Source of the DNA: Actinomycetota bacterium
GTDB lineage: Bacteria > Actinomycetota > Actinomycetes > Nanopelagicales > Nanopelagicaceae
Assembly: GCA_947372165.1 (NCBI GenBank)
Contig: CANBSP010000006.1
Location: 36,063-100,062, forward strand
DNA: 64,000 nt
Direction of reading: 5' to 3'
Part shown: in pieces, positions 27,067 through 35,964 of the stretch
How positions within the stretch are numbered: the first letter of the stretch is position 1
Layout of the letters: every line of letters begins with the position of its first letter
The notes under the pieces: model-generated
Seen by the model: only the letters and a program-made list of their open reading frames with translations
Told to the model about the DNA's origin: nothing
Database searches by the model: none
Program-made: the position numbers and the translations under genes

Positions 27067-28458
27067 CTAGGAGATAACTTCGTAGCTCTGACCCGTTGGC
27101 CCATCTTTTACAGCGATCTTGAGTGCGAGTAATTGATCGCGAAGTTCATCACTTCGACCGTAATCTTTATTAGCCCGTGCGGTTGCTCGCTGCGCTAAGA
27201 GATTTGATTGTTCTGGTGTCAGAGTGACTTCGACATCGGCGCGATCAAGTTCGAGTGCAAAGATCTGATCGAAGGCTCTAAAGATTTCAGCTCGTACCCC
27301 TGGCGCGATCGATTCATCTCGTTCGATTCGGCGCAATTCAATGGCGAGTTCGGCGGTGGCGAGATCATTCATGAGAGTTGCCGAAAGCGATCTAATGATG
27401 GCCGCGCTTTCATCCGTCGGAGTACTTGGCCCCCAATCCTTCAACTTCTTGCGCCAGCGAGTAATCGTCGCATCAGCAGCAGTAAGCGCATCCCAGGTCA
27501 GGTCGATCTGGCTTCGATAGCGATTTTCTAGGAAAGTCAGGCGTAGAGCGAGGGGATCTAAGCCACGAGCTGCGATATCTGAGACGAGAACGACATTACC
27601 GGCGCTCTTAGACATCTTCCGGCCCTCAAAGAGTAGATGTTCACCATGGATCCAGTGTGCAACCACTTCGTAGCCGGCAGCCGCATTGGATTGTGCTCGT
27701 TCATTTTCGTGGTGAGGAAAACGAAGATCGATACCGCCAAGATGAAGATCGACGTGCCCTGCAAGAAAATGTAATGACATCGCCGAGCATTCAATATGCC
27801 ATCCTGGAAAGCCGGGACCCCACGGTGAATCCCAGACCATCTGTGTGCGATTTCCGGCAGCTTTCCAGAGCGCCCAATCGGCGTGGAATCGTTTTGCACC
27901 GTCATCGGTATATTCATATCGATGGCCAGGTTGTAAGGCATCTAATCTATTGCCACTTATTTCGCCATAACTCGGAAATGATTGCGCCGCAAAATAGACC
28001 GAGAAGTCCTCGCCAACATAAGCATTTCCTTGGGCAATCAATTTACCGATGAGCTCTTGCATCAATTCGATCGATTCACTTGCCCGCGGATATGCCGTCG
28101 CCGGCCTGATTCCAATCAGTCCCAAATCCTTATGAAAGCGATCCTCATACTCTCGGGCGATAGCGAATGGATCGAGATTTCGCTTTGCTGATTCGGTCAG
28201 CATCTTATCTTCGTGCAGATCTTCGGACATGTGACCTACATCGGTTATATTTTGAATGAGCGAACTCTTAAAGCCCGCGAAGGTGAGTGTGCGGATGATC
28301 AAATCAGAGAGGAGAAAAGTCCGAAGGTTTCCAACGTGCGCATCGCGATAGACGGTGGGGCCGCAGCTGTAGATACGAACCGCCTTCTCATCGCTGATCG
28401 TGACTGCAGAGAGGGTCCGGGTTCGCGTATCAAATAGTGAGAGCGGGGTAGTAATCAC
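27067..28458 (-). CDS. cysS: Cysteine--tRNA ligase
   Basis: This 463-aa class I aminoacyl-tRNA synthetase charges tRNA-Cys. Visible are YSCGPTVYRDAHVGNLR (HIGH-like motif with a zinc-ligand Cys), the zinc-binding CSAMS and HHENERAQS segments, and GRKMSKSAGN (KMSKS loop). The C-terminal helical domain has RATARANKDYGRSDELRDQL. Length and the presence of the tRNA-binding C-terminus separate it from the shorter homologue MshC. Its ATG overlaps the stop of the small upstream gene by four bases. Confidence 0.95.
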   Translation of the reverse strand: MITTPLSLFDTRTRTLSAVTISDEKAVRIYSCGPTVYRDAHVGNLRTFLLSDLIIRTLTFAGFKSSLIQNITDVGHMSEDLHEDKMLTESAKRNLDPFAIAREYEDRFHKDLGLIGIRPATAYPRASESIELMQELIGKLIAQGNAYVGEDFSVYFAAQSFPSYGEISGNRLDALQPGHRYEYTDDGAKRFHADWALWKAAGNRTQMVWDSPWGPGFPGWHIECSAMSLHFLAGHVDLHLGGIDLRFPHHENERAQSNAAAGYEVVAHWIHGEHLLFEGRKMSKSAGNVVLVSDIAARGLDPLALRLTFLENRYRSQIDLTWDALTAADATITRWRKKLKDWGPSTPTDESAAIIRSLSATLMNDLATAELAIELRRIERDESIAPGVRAEIFRAFDQIFALELDRADVEVTLTPEQSNLLAQRATARANKDYGRSDELRDQLLALKIAVKDGPTGQSYEVIS

Positions 28459-28658
28459 TGTGGTGGTACTACCTTCCAGACAAAGATTCGAGTGGGGTCA
28501 AAGGTAGCAAGCAGGCCATCCTTCTTCCGAATGGCGGTAGGAGTTTCCAGCACCCCGAGCAGGTCCCGGAAGCCACCTTCGGCTTCAAAGAGACGCAGAC
28601 TCAGGCGATGACCGAGCTCTGCCTCTCCTGGTAGATCTGGTGGGGTACGTCCGCTCAT
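28455..28658 (-). CDS. Stand-alone SH3-like domain otherwise fused to GNAT acetyltransferases
   Basis: This 67-aa protein contains LGHRLSLRLFEAEGGFRDLLG, then IRKKDGLLATFDPTRI and a final VWKVVPPQ. From memory, this pattern (RVVVRYR...TDVLG...VRRRDG...V..KVVPP) is the small beta-barrel domain that precedes the acetyltransferase domain in many actinobacterial GNAT proteins encoded next to fdxA. Here no GNAT domain follows; the frame stops and overlaps the cysS start by four bases. It may have lost its enzyme part or act alone. Function unknown. Confidence 0.7.
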   Translation of the reverse strand: MSGRTPPDLPGEAELGHRLSLRLFEAEGGFRDLLGVLETPTAIRKKDGLLATFDPTRIFVWKVVPPQ

Positions 28659-28738
28659 AGGCGCAATTCTCTACCCTTCTGGCTTATCTGGCATAAGATT
28701 GGAGATAGAGATCCATACCCTCATAAAAGGAGCCAAGC

Positions 28739-29059
28739 GTGACCTACGTGATTGCCGAGCCATGTGTCGATGTGAAAGATAAGTCCTGCATCGAAGAGTG
28801 CCCAGTTGATTGCATCTACGAAGGTAACCGCATGCTCTACATCCAACCCGATGAGTGTGTCGATTGCGGCGCCTGCGAGCCAGTCTGCCCAGTAGAAGCG
28901 ATCTACTACGAAGATGACGTCCCATCTCAATGGAAGCAATTTGGCGCAGTCAATGGCGAGTTCTTCGTCGAGCTCGGTTCACCAGGAGGCGCAAGCAAGG
29001 TTGGTCTCACCAATAGCGACCACCCTTCGATCGCCGAACGTCCAGCAAAAGCTGAGTAA
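28739..29059 (+). CDS. fdxA: Seven-iron ferredoxin
   Basis: This 106-aa ferredoxin has a [3Fe-4S] and a [4Fe-4S] cluster and carries electrons in the cytoplasm. Cysteines at 9, 17, 21 and 25 (the last in CPVDC) and at 40, 43, 46 and 50 (ECVDCGACEPVCP) match the FdxA pattern. An acidic C-terminal extension of about 50 residues is usual in actinobacteria. The start is GTG 28739, supported by AAAGGAG at 28726-28732. dapC follows after two bases, a gene order often seen in actinobacteria. Confidence 0.95.
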   Translation: MTYVIAEPCVDVKDKSCIEECPVDCIYEGNRMLYIQPDECVDCGACEPVCPVEAIYYEDDVPSQWKQFGAVNGEFFVELGSPGGASKVGLTNSDHPSIAERPAKAE

Positions 29060-29061
29060 CT

Positions 29062-30135
29062 CTGAAACTTCCAGATTTTCCTTGGGATGCGCTCGCGCCA
29101 ATTGGGGCGATAGCGAAGTCTCATCCTGAAAGTTTTATCGACCTCTCACAAGGCACCCCGGTTGACCCGACGCCAGAATTTATCCAAGCGGAATTCATTA
29201 AGTCAGCGGATTCACCGCGCTATCCAGTAACAACCGGGACTCCCGAACTGCGCGAAGCTATTAAGAAGTGGTCGCGGGAAAAATTAGGCATTACCGGCGA
29301 CTTTGATGTCATTCCCACTATCGGCTCAAAAGAACTTGTCGCCTGGCTGCCGACACTTCTCCAATCTAAGAAAGTGATCTATCCAGAGATCGCCTATCCG
29401 ACCTACTTAGTGGGTGCGATCCTTGCTGGGGCTGATCACCAGCATGTACCGATTGATGCAGCCAATTGGCCAGACGCCGATCTCGCTTGGGTTAATTCAC
29501 CATCAAACCCGACAGGTCGTGTGCATTCACCGGCAGAACTCAAGGCAGTTATTGATTATGCCCGTCGTACAAATACGGTGATCGCAAGTGATGAGTGCTA
29601 CATCAGTTTTCCAGCAGGAGAAGTCCAGCCCACTTCGATCTTTGCGCATGCAGATGGCGACAATACAAATCTCTTGGCAGTGCATTCACTCTCCAAGCGA
29701 TCAAACTTGGCCGGGTATCGCGCCGCATTTGTTGTGGGCGATAGCGCTTTGATTGGGCGCATTCTCGAAGTTCGCAAACATGCCGGAATGATGGTGCCGC
29801 TGCCTGTTCAGCGAGCAATGACTGTTGCCCTTGCTGATGAGAGTCATGTAAAAGAGCAAGCAGATCGCTATCTCAAGCGACGTTCGATTCTGCAAGCTGC
29901 CCTTGAATCACAAGGTTTTCGGATTGATGAAACTGCAGCGGGCCTCTATCTCTGGGTAACACGTGGCGAATCGGATTGGGATACCGTCACCTGGCTCGCT
30001 CAATTCGGGATCCTCGCTACCCCTGGCCACTTCTATGGTGCAGCCGGCGCTCAACACGTCCGTATCGCCTTGACCGCTACCGATGAACAGATCTCGATCG
30101 CAGCGGCACGTGTCGCACAATTATCAGGTAAGTAA
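29062..30135 (+). CDS. dapC: Succinyldiaminopimelate transaminase, CTG start
   Basis: This 357-aa class I/II PLP aminotransferase probably converts N-succinyl-2-amino-6-oxopimelate in lysine and peptidoglycan precursor synthesis. Translating upstream of the first in-frame ATG (29374) gives about 104 further residues that belong to the family: LPDFPWDALAPIG, DLSQGTPVDPTPEF, SPRYPVTTGTPELR and PTIGSKELVAWLP. The only plausible initiator before this is CTG 29062, three bases after the fdxA stop, since an in-frame TGA lies at 29053-29055. The PLP lysine is in HSLSKRSNLAGYR. NSPSNPTGRVH and SDECYISF are also typical. Confidence 0.88.
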   Translation: MKLPDFPWDALAPIGAIAKSHPESFIDLSQGTPVDPTPEFIQAEFIKSADSPRYPVTTGTPELREAIKKWSREKLGITGDFDVIPTIGSKELVAWLPTLLQSKKVIYPEIAYPTYLVGAILAGADHQHVPIDAANWPDADLAWVNSPSNPTGRVHSPAELKAVIDYARRTNTVIASDECYISFPAGEVQPTSIFAHADGDNTNLLAVHSLSKRSNLAGYRAAFVVGDSALIGRILEVRKHAGMMVPLPVQRAMTVALADESHVKEQADRYLKRRSILQAALESQGFRIDETAAGLYLWVTRGESDWDTVTWLAQFGILATPGHFYGAAGAQHVRIALTATDEQISIAAARVAQLSGK

Positions 30136-30136
30136 G

Positions 30137-31093
30137 ATGAGTCAGACGCGTTCGGCAATTTTATTAGTTGGTGGCATGGGCACGCGGATGCAACCACTGA
30201 CCTTCTCAACACCAAAGCCGATGTTGCCATTACTTGGTCGACCAATCACCGAACATCAAATCATTAAAGCAAGAGAAGCTGGCATCACCGAAATTGTTCT
30301 TGCCACCTCTTACTTGGCAGATGTCTTTACTCCGTATTTCGGTAATGGCGAAAAGTTTGGCATCACGATCTCTTATGCAGTGGAGAAGAACGCACTCGGT
30401 ACAGGTGGTGCGATTCGCAATGCAGCAAAGTTACTTAAAGGCGATGGTCCGGTTGTGATCTTCAACGGCGATGTCTTGAGTAAACATTCACTTGATGAGC
30501 AGATCGCATTTCACGAACAAAACGATGCAGATGTGACGCTCTATTTGACGCAGGTGAAAGATGCGAGAGCCTTCGGAGTTGTAGAGATGGTTGGCGAACG
30601 CATCGAAACCTTTAACGAAAAGATGGAGAGCCCACCGACAAATATCATTAACGCTGGGTGCTACATCTTTAATCGTTCGGTGATTGACGAAATTCCAGAA
30701 GAGACGGTTGTGAGTGTCGAACGCGAAACTTTCCCAGCCCTTCTTGCACGAGGCGCAAAGGTTCTGGGCTTTGTTGATGATGAGTATTGGCTCGACATTG
30801 GCAACCCAGGTGCACTCCTTGCGGCAACCCGTGATTTGATTGAGGCGACCGGCTATCCCTTCATGCAAGGGAAGGGGTCAGAGATTGATCCAACAGCCAC
30901 AATCACCAATGGCAGCTTTATCGGGGCTGGTGCGAAGATCGGTCCTGGTGCAACGATTGATCAATGCGTCATAGGTGAGGGCGCAATAGTCGGAGCAAAT
31001 GTCGATTTACAGAGGACTTTTGTCGCCGCCGGGTGCGATATCGGCTCAAATATGAGCGCAAAGGATGAATTCTTCGGATTTTCATCTAAATAA
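30137..31093 (+). CDS. Sugar-phosphate nucleotidyltransferase, probably mannose-1-phosphate guanylyltransferase
   Basis: This 318-aa enzyme transfers a nucleotidyl group to a sugar phosphate. The N-terminal signature LVGGMGTRMQPLTFSTPKPMLPLLG is the nucleotide-binding loop, followed by FNGDVLS (metal site) and GYWLDIGNPG-like EYWLDIGNPG. The last 70 residues form hexapeptide repeats of a left-handed beta helix (GSFIGAGAKIGPGATIDQCVIGEGAIVG). Context next to whiB2 and manB favours GDP-mannose synthesis for envelope glycans; glucose- or dTDP-sugar activity is an alternative. ATG 30137 is one base after the dapC stop. Confidence 0.85.
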   Translation: MSQTRSAILLVGGMGTRMQPLTFSTPKPMLPLLGRPITEHQIIKAREAGITEIVLATSYLADVFTPYFGNGEKFGITISYAVEKNALGTGGAIRNAAKLLKGDGPVVIFNGDVLSKHSLDEQIAFHEQNDADVTLYLTQVKDARAFGVVEMVGERIETFNEKMESPPTNIINAGCYIFNRSVIDEIPEETVVSVERETFPALLARGAKVLGFVDDEYWLDIGNPGALLAATRDLIEATGYPFMQGKGSEIDPTATITNGSFIGAGAKIGPGATIDQCVIGEGAIVGANVDLQRTFVAAGCDIGSNMSAKDEFFGFSSK

Positions 31094-31125
31094 GGCCTAT
31101 TAAGCAGAAAAGTTGGGCTGACCGC

Positions 31126-31155
31126 TTGACGTAGAGGGGGTTACACACGTGTAAT
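31126..31155 (+). promoter_or_regulatory. whiB2 promoter with dyad over the -10 box
   Basis: A -35 box TTGACG (31126-31131) and a -10 box TGTAAT (31150-31155) are separated by 18 bases and match the consensus in five of six positions each. The dyad TTACAC-AC-GTGTAA (31141-31154) covers most of the -10 box, so a bound protein would block transcription. The leader would be about 55 bases long and contains a clear AGGAG. Confidence 0.65.
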
Positions 31156-31215
31156 TCTCCCTAGATGCCCTACTTTCCCACCAAGCGGGGCACCCAAGGA
31201 TCTAGGAGTTTAGAG

Positions 31216-31503
31216 ATGCCAGTTAAGCCACTTACGACTGATAGCCAGACCATCAGCAACCTACCCCTCGCAGATAACTCCGTTGAACTCTCCTGGCAAG
31301 AGCGCGCACTCTGCGCCCAGACAGACCCAGAAGCATTCTTTCCAGAAAAGGGTGGATCTACCCGCGAAGCTAAGAGAGTATGTCTCTCATGCGATGTCCG
31401 TTCAGAATGCCTCGAATATGCCTTGGCACACGATGAGCGTTTTGGCATCTGGGGCGGCCTCTCCGAACGCGAACGCCGCCGCCTTAAGCGACGCAGCGCC
31501 TAA
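31216..31503 (+). CDS. whiB2: WhiB2-type iron-sulfur transcriptional regulator
   Basis: This 95-aa protein binds a [4Fe-4S] cluster through Cys33, Cys56, Cys59 and Cys65. It carries the family turn GIWGG (77-81) and a basic C-terminus (RERRRLKRR) for DNA binding. The segment TDPEAFFPEKGGSTREAK identifies the WhiB2/WhmD group, which controls cell division and septation in mycobacteria and streptomycetes. ATG 31216 has AGGAG seven bases upstream; a longer reading from 31165 would start within the leader. Its position before the envelope GT2 and manB genes is the conserved actinobacterial arrangement. Confidence 0.94.
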   Translation: MPVKPLTTDSQTISNLPLADNSVELSWQERALCAQTDPEAFFPEKGGSTREAKRVCLSCDVRSECLEYALAHDERFGIWGGLSERERRRLKRRSA

Positions 31504-31542
31504 CTCGCCGCACGCGAATAAGACGAAATTGAAGGCCGCGTA

Positions 31543-34500
31543 ATGGCGGATAAATTTTTTGTCACCGCCGTACTCGTTACTCACGACGGCGCCACATGGT
31601 TACCTCAAGTTATTGCATCTCTGAGTTCACAATCGCGACCCATTGATCGCATTGTTGCGGTAGATACAGGATCAGCTGATAACTCACTTAAATTATTGAA
31701 ATCTTCTGGCATCACAACTTTTCTCGAAGATCGTGAGATGGGTTATGGCGATGCGATTGAACATGCGCTCGCTCTCACCCCGGCTATTTATCAAGGTGAT
31801 CAGCCGCACGATAATGAATGGCTCTGGTTAATTCATGATGATTGTGCGCCTGATCGCGACGCTCTGAAATTATTACTTGAAGCGGTAGAAGAACGACCAC
31901 AAGTTGTTATTGCTGGACCCAAACTTCGCGATTGGTATGACCGCGATCATCTTCGTGAAGTGGGAATCTCGATTGCTGGAAATGGTTCTCGTTGGACCGG
32001 GCTTGAAGATAATGAACAGGATCAAGGCCAACACGATTTGATCACTGAAGTAATGTCGGTGAGTACTGCTGGCATGTTGGTTCGACGCAGCGTCTTTGAA
32101 GAACTTGGTGGACTCGATATTAATCTCGCACTCTTCCGCGATGATGTCGACCTTGGTTGGCGGGCTCGAGTTGCCGGATATCAAGTCATCTGCGTTGCAG
32201 AAGCGATCGCTTTTCACGCCGAAGCATCTGCGAGTGAGCGTCGCGCTGTCGATGTGTCAGAGGCTTTCTTGCATCGCCCACTCTTACTCGATCGCCGCAA
32301 CGCCGCTTATGTCTTATTAGTTAACTCATCATGGTGGCTGCTTCCATGGATCGCACTACAGCTCTTAGTAACAAGTGTGGGTCGGGCGCTCATTAATTTG
32401 CTCGCAAAATTGCCTGGCTATGCTGGCGATGAGATCGCGGCCGTCGCCCTCTTGCTTGCCCACCCGGCCGAGCTCTATCAGGCCCGTCGCGCACGCAAGA
32501 AGAAGCGGTTGCTCTCTGCTCGCGTCGTTTCGCATTTCATTCCATCCACGTGGAGCCAATTACAAATCTCCTTTGAACGCGCCGGCTCGGCCATTGCCGG
32601 GTGGATTACACCAGCGAGGTATCAGAGTGAAGAGCCTCTTGACGCTCCTCAAGAGGGTAATCCACGAGTTGGCGATAATTCAGATTCAGATTCAGAAGAA
32701 GCTGAAATGGCGCCCATCGAAGCACCAGCAATCTGGCGATCACTCCTTCGTAAACCACAGTTCTTAATCGCATTTGTCATCGCTCTCATCTCACTCTTCG
32801 CATCACGAGGCCGATTCGGTTCGCTCTCTGGCGGAGCACTCGCCCTTTCGCAAGGAAGTGGGCTCGATCTTCTGCATCGTTATGCCGAGTCGTGGCACCA
32901 AGTTGGACTCGGATCATCCGTTGCGATGCCGCCGTGGATCGCGCTCTTAGGAATTTCCTCAGTGATCACCTTTGGAAATCTCCAACTTCTGATGACGCTG
33001 ATCTTTCTTTTTGCGCCTGCGATCTCATTCTTAGCGATCTATCGTGTTCTCCTTCGTGAAGGTGTACTTCGCAATTACGCACTTGTTGGCGCAGGACTAT
33101 ACGCAGCCTCACCGCTGCTCTGGACTGCTATCAATCAGGGTCGACTCGGAACGCTCTTAGTTGTCCAACTCGCCCCAACACTTCTCTCGTTGTCACCATT
33201 TAGTCGTGACCGAGAGAGTTCTACCTGGCGGCGAACCTTTGCCATCTCACTTCTTGCGGGCGTCATCGGTGCATTCTCACCCCTACTCTTGATGATCTGG
33301 GTTGGAATTCACTTCACTTATTTCATTCAATCACTTGTCTCACTGAGGCATACGGCAGGTGAATTGGGTTGGGTTAATTTCCTCTTCTCTGATCTTCTTG
33401 ATGGTGTGAAGCGACGGTTCACACTTCTTCTCACGCCCTTGCTCCTAACCTTCCCGTGGTCTGCCTCCCTTCTGTTACACCCCACGCAGATCTTCCTCGA
33501 ACCGGGTATTCCACTTGCTTCAGGGAGTCGGATCGATGTGGCGCTCTTCAATCCTGGCGGCATTTCAGCCCCACCGGTATGGCTTGTGACGCCCTTTGCG
33601 CTCTTCCTCATTATTTCGCTCGTAGTTGAACGTCTTCGAACAATTGGTCTACGGGTGAGCATTCTTATGGCGAGCGCCATGATGCTGAGCAAGCTCGTTA
33701 TCTCCGGACATGGCAGTGCCTCTCAAGTATGGAGTGGCCCGCTAGTTGCCATCGCAATGATGCTCTTACTCGCACCAACCTTAATTTTTGCGCAGGAGTA
33801 CATTCCTACTCTGCCCGAACGTAGAGTCGGGCTACGTCATTTTGCGGTTGCCGCGGTCGCCAGCGTTATTGCCTTTAACCTCATCACTATGCCGATCTGG
33901 GCTGTGACTGGTGGCGCACGTTCCCTCGTTCGCGTGAATAGCGCTTCATATCTTCCCGCTTTTGTTAGCGCACTCGAACAGACCCCTGCTCGCCCTAAGA
34001 CGATGATCCTTCGAGCCACTTCCGCAGAGACGACATACTTTGTCACACGCGGTTCTGGCATCTTCCTAGGTGATGCGGATGTTTCAACCCTGGTCCCACC
34101 ACTTGTAAGCCAAGCGATGAACAATTTGGTATCTGGCGATGGATTGACGAGCGGAAAACTCTTAGGACTTCACGGAATTCAATATCTCTATCTTCAAAAT
34201 CCTGCCCCAACATCTTTGATCCGCTCGATCGATAGCGTCGGCGGATTTGTTCGAATGTCTGCAACATCAGCGGGCATCGTCTGGCGTATTGCAGGAAGCA
34301 ATCCTCGAGTATTTTTCGTGGGACCACATTCAACCACTGCAGCGCTTGACTCCCTTGATGTCAGTGCTAATGCTCAAGTTCCTTCGGCAGGCGTTCTCCA
34401 GCTAGCTGAAAAATATGATCGGGGATGGCGACTTCTTCTTGATGGCCGACCTATTCCGTTAGAACGATCAGCAAATGATCTTCCTGTCTTCACCATTCCA

Positions 34501-34650
34501 CAAGCAGGTCAGGTCTCCATCTCCCATGATGGAACCCTGCGTCGAGCACTGCTCTCCATCGAACTTATTGCGGTCATCGTGACGATTGTGATGGCCTTAC
34601 CAGCTGGCCGGCGTCGTCTGGACCTTGCGATCGAAGAGGAGATCGCATGA
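31543..34650 (+). CDS. Family 2 glycosyltransferase with large membrane domain
   Basis: This 1,035-aa protein starts with a cytoplasmic GT-A domain (about residues 5-245): VLVTHDGATWLPQVIASLS, VDTGSADNS, IHDDCAPD (metal-binding acidic residues) and FRDDVDLGWRARVAGY. A membrane domain of roughly a dozen helices follows, with a polar insert near residues 350-395, and then an extracytoplasmic segment and a final helix. It is the usual GT2 found after whiB2 in actinobacteria and probably builds envelope polysaccharide or glycolipid. Donor and acceptor are unknown. It overlaps the DUF5719 gene by four bases. Confidence 0.88.
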   Translation: MADKFFVTAVLVTHDGATWLPQVIASLSSQSRPIDRIVAVDTGSADNSLKLLKSSGITTFLEDREMGYGDAIEHALALTPAIYQGDQPHDNEWLWLIHDDCAPDRDALKLLLEAVEERPQVVIAGPKLRDWYDRDHLREVGISIAGNGSRWTGLEDNEQDQGQHDLITEVMSVSTAGMLVRRSVFEELGGLDINLALFRDDVDLGWRARVAGYQVICVAEAIAFHAEASASERRAVDVSEAFLHRPLLLDRRNAAYVLLVNSSWWLLPWIALQLLVTSVGRALINLLAKLPGYAGDEIAAVALLLAHPAELYQARRARKKKRLLSARVVSHFIPSTWSQLQISFERAGSAIAGWITPARYQSEEPLDAPQEGNPRVGDNSDSDSEEAEMAPIEAPAIWRSLLRKPQFLIAFVIALISLFASRGRFGSLSGGALALSQGSGLDLLHRYAESWHQVGLGSSVAMPPWIALLGISSVITFGNLQLLMTLIFLFAPAISFLAIYRVLLREGVLRNYALVGAGLYAASPLLWTAINQGRLGTLLVVQLAPTLLSLSPFSRDRESSTWRRTFAISLLAGVIGAFSPLLLMIWVGIHFTYFIQSLVSLRHTAGELGWVNFLFSDLLDGVKRRFTLLLTPLLLTFPWSASLLLHPTQIFLEPGIPLASGSRIDVALFNPGGISAPPVWLVTPFALFLIISLVVERLRTIGLRVSILMASAMMLSKLVISGHGSASQVWSGPLVAIAMMLLLAPTLIFAQEYIPTLPERRVGLRHFAVAAVASVIAFNLITMPIWAVTGGARSLVRVNSASYLPAFVSALEQTPARPKTMILRATSAETTYFVTRGSGIFLGDADVSTLVPPLVSQAMNNLVSGDGLTSGKLLGLHGIQYLYLQNPAPTSLIRSIDSVGGFVRMSATSAGIVWRIAGSNPRVFFVGPHSTTAALDSLDVSANAQVPSAGVLQLAEKYDRGWRLLLDGRPIPLERSANDLPVFTIPQAGQVSISHDGTLRRALLSIELIAVIVTIVMALPAGRRRLDLAIEEEIA

Positions 34651-35954
34651 AGCTACGACTCATCGGCCCGCAGAAGTCCTATCTTGCAGCGGCAATACTT
34701 CTGGTCGGAGTACTTACCTCGTACCTGATACCAACTGCACAACGAGTTTCAGTTGTTGCAAGTAGTTATCCAGTCCAAGCCTGTCCTCATTTTGCAAGTG
34801 CTGGCGATACGACAGCTTCTCTACCTGCCACCAAGCTCGGAATTCGATATCTTGACGGCAAGAGCGCAACTTTCGCGCGGACTTCTCGTTCGCAGATCAC
34901 ACTCACGAAGAGTTCACTTCTTGTCGACAGCAACCCGGGCACATCTCTGGTCTTCTCTTCGCTCAATTCTGCTGGCACTGCAGCCACGGCATGCACAGCA
35001 GGAAATCCGGATGAATGGTTTATTGGGGGATCGGGTGGATTGACGAGCAAGGGTCAACTCGAAATCGTTAATTCTGGTCTGAGCGAATCGATCGTCGACA
35101 TCTTTCCCTTCACATCTAAGTCACCACTTGCTCAAGTAACTGTAAAAGTAAAAGCGAAGAGTTCGGCGGCGATCTCACTCGATGTCTTGGCGCCCGGTGA
35201 AGATTCGATGGCGCTCCACGTTCTCACACGCACGGGTCGAGTCTCGGCCTTTCTTCTCGACCAACGCGCTAAGGGGTTGAGCAATCTTGGAATGGATTAT
35301 GTGAAACCGAGTGATTCGCCTCAGAAATCACTTGTGATCGCCGGAATCTATCCACACACTGGCAGCAAGAGTGGAATCGTGAACTCACTTCGCTTGCTCG
35401 CACCTGGGTCACTCGATGCAACCGTTCATGTTCAAGTCATCTCTGGAGATGGCATCTTCGTCCCGGTCGGATTTGATGCATTGCAGGTCAAACATGGATC
35501 AGTCGTGACAATCCCACTCGCCAACTTGACGACCAGTTCAGCCTTTGGCTTACAGATCGAGTCGGATCAGCCAATCCTGGCTGGCGCACTCACGACTAAT
35601 GGATCACGTGATTTCGCTTGGGCTCAGCCAGTGCGTCCACTTACTGCTACCTCGATGAATTTTTCGGGTCACATTCCAGTGGTAACCATTCTCGGAAGGT
35701 CGATCTCGGTACGTCTTCGCGGCCAATATGTGACCGGAAAGAACTTTGCCGTGACGATCAAAGGATCAGATATCGCAACTTGGGTCCCAAAGTATGGTGT
35801 GGCCTCGATCAAATTCACAACAGATCCGAAAACACCAGTCTTTGCCGGTGCGCTCTTCACATCGGGTGGATTGACCCAGATTGGGATTGCTCAAGGGGCG
35901 GCGATTGAGAACACGACCGTGCCCTTCAACGATGTTCACACTCTGACCCACTAG
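34647..35954 (+). CDS. DUF5719 family secreted/anchored protein
   Basis: This 435-aa protein has one hydrophobic segment near the N-terminus (SYLAAAILLVGVLTSYLIPT), acting as signal anchor or signal peptide. An extracytoplasmic beta-rich domain follows, low in Cys and rich in Ser/Thr. It corresponds to the DUF5719 protein that accompanies the GT2 gene next to whiB2 in actinobacteria, and probably works with it in the envelope. No catalytic motif is visible. It overlaps the GT2 gene by four bases. Confidence 0.78.
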   Translation: MKLRLIGPQKSYLAAAILLVGVLTSYLIPTAQRVSVVASSYPVQACPHFASAGDTTASLPATKLGIRYLDGKSATFARTSRSQITLTKSSLLVDSNPGTSLVFSSLNSAGTAATACTAGNPDEWFIGGSGGLTSKGQLEIVNSGLSESIVDIFPFTSKSPLAQVTVKVKAKSSAAISLDVLAPGEDSMALHVLTRTGRVSAFLLDQRAKGLSNLGMDYVKPSDSPQKSLVIAGIYPHTGSKSGIVNSLRLLAPGSLDATVHVQVISGDGIFVPVGFDALQVKHGSVVTIPLANLTTSSAFGLQIESDQPILAGALTTNGSRDFAWAQPVRPLTATSMNFSGHIPVVTILGRSISVRLRGQYVTGKNFAVTIKGSDIATWVPKYGVASIKFTTDPKTPVFAGALFTSGGLTQIGIAQGAAIENTTVPFNDVHTLTH

Positions 35955-35957
35955 ATT
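35952..35957 (+). promoter_or_regulatory. Candidate leaderless -10 box (DUF3499 gene)
   Basis: TAGATT is followed by seven bases and the ATG at 35965; no Shine-Dalgarno sequence is present. The box overlaps the DUF5719 stop codon (TAG at 35952-35954). Confidence 0.45.
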
Positions 35958-35964
35958 TAAAACT

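Noticed and set aside
27067..28458. MshC (cysteine ligase of mycothiol synthesis), suggested by the neighbouring mshB
   Set aside because: Length and a complete C-terminal tRNA-binding region point to cysteinyl-tRNA synthetase.
29374..30135. A 253-residue aminotransferase starting at ATG 29374
   Set aside because: The frame continues upstream with about 104 residues of clear family sequence, so this would be an artificial truncation.
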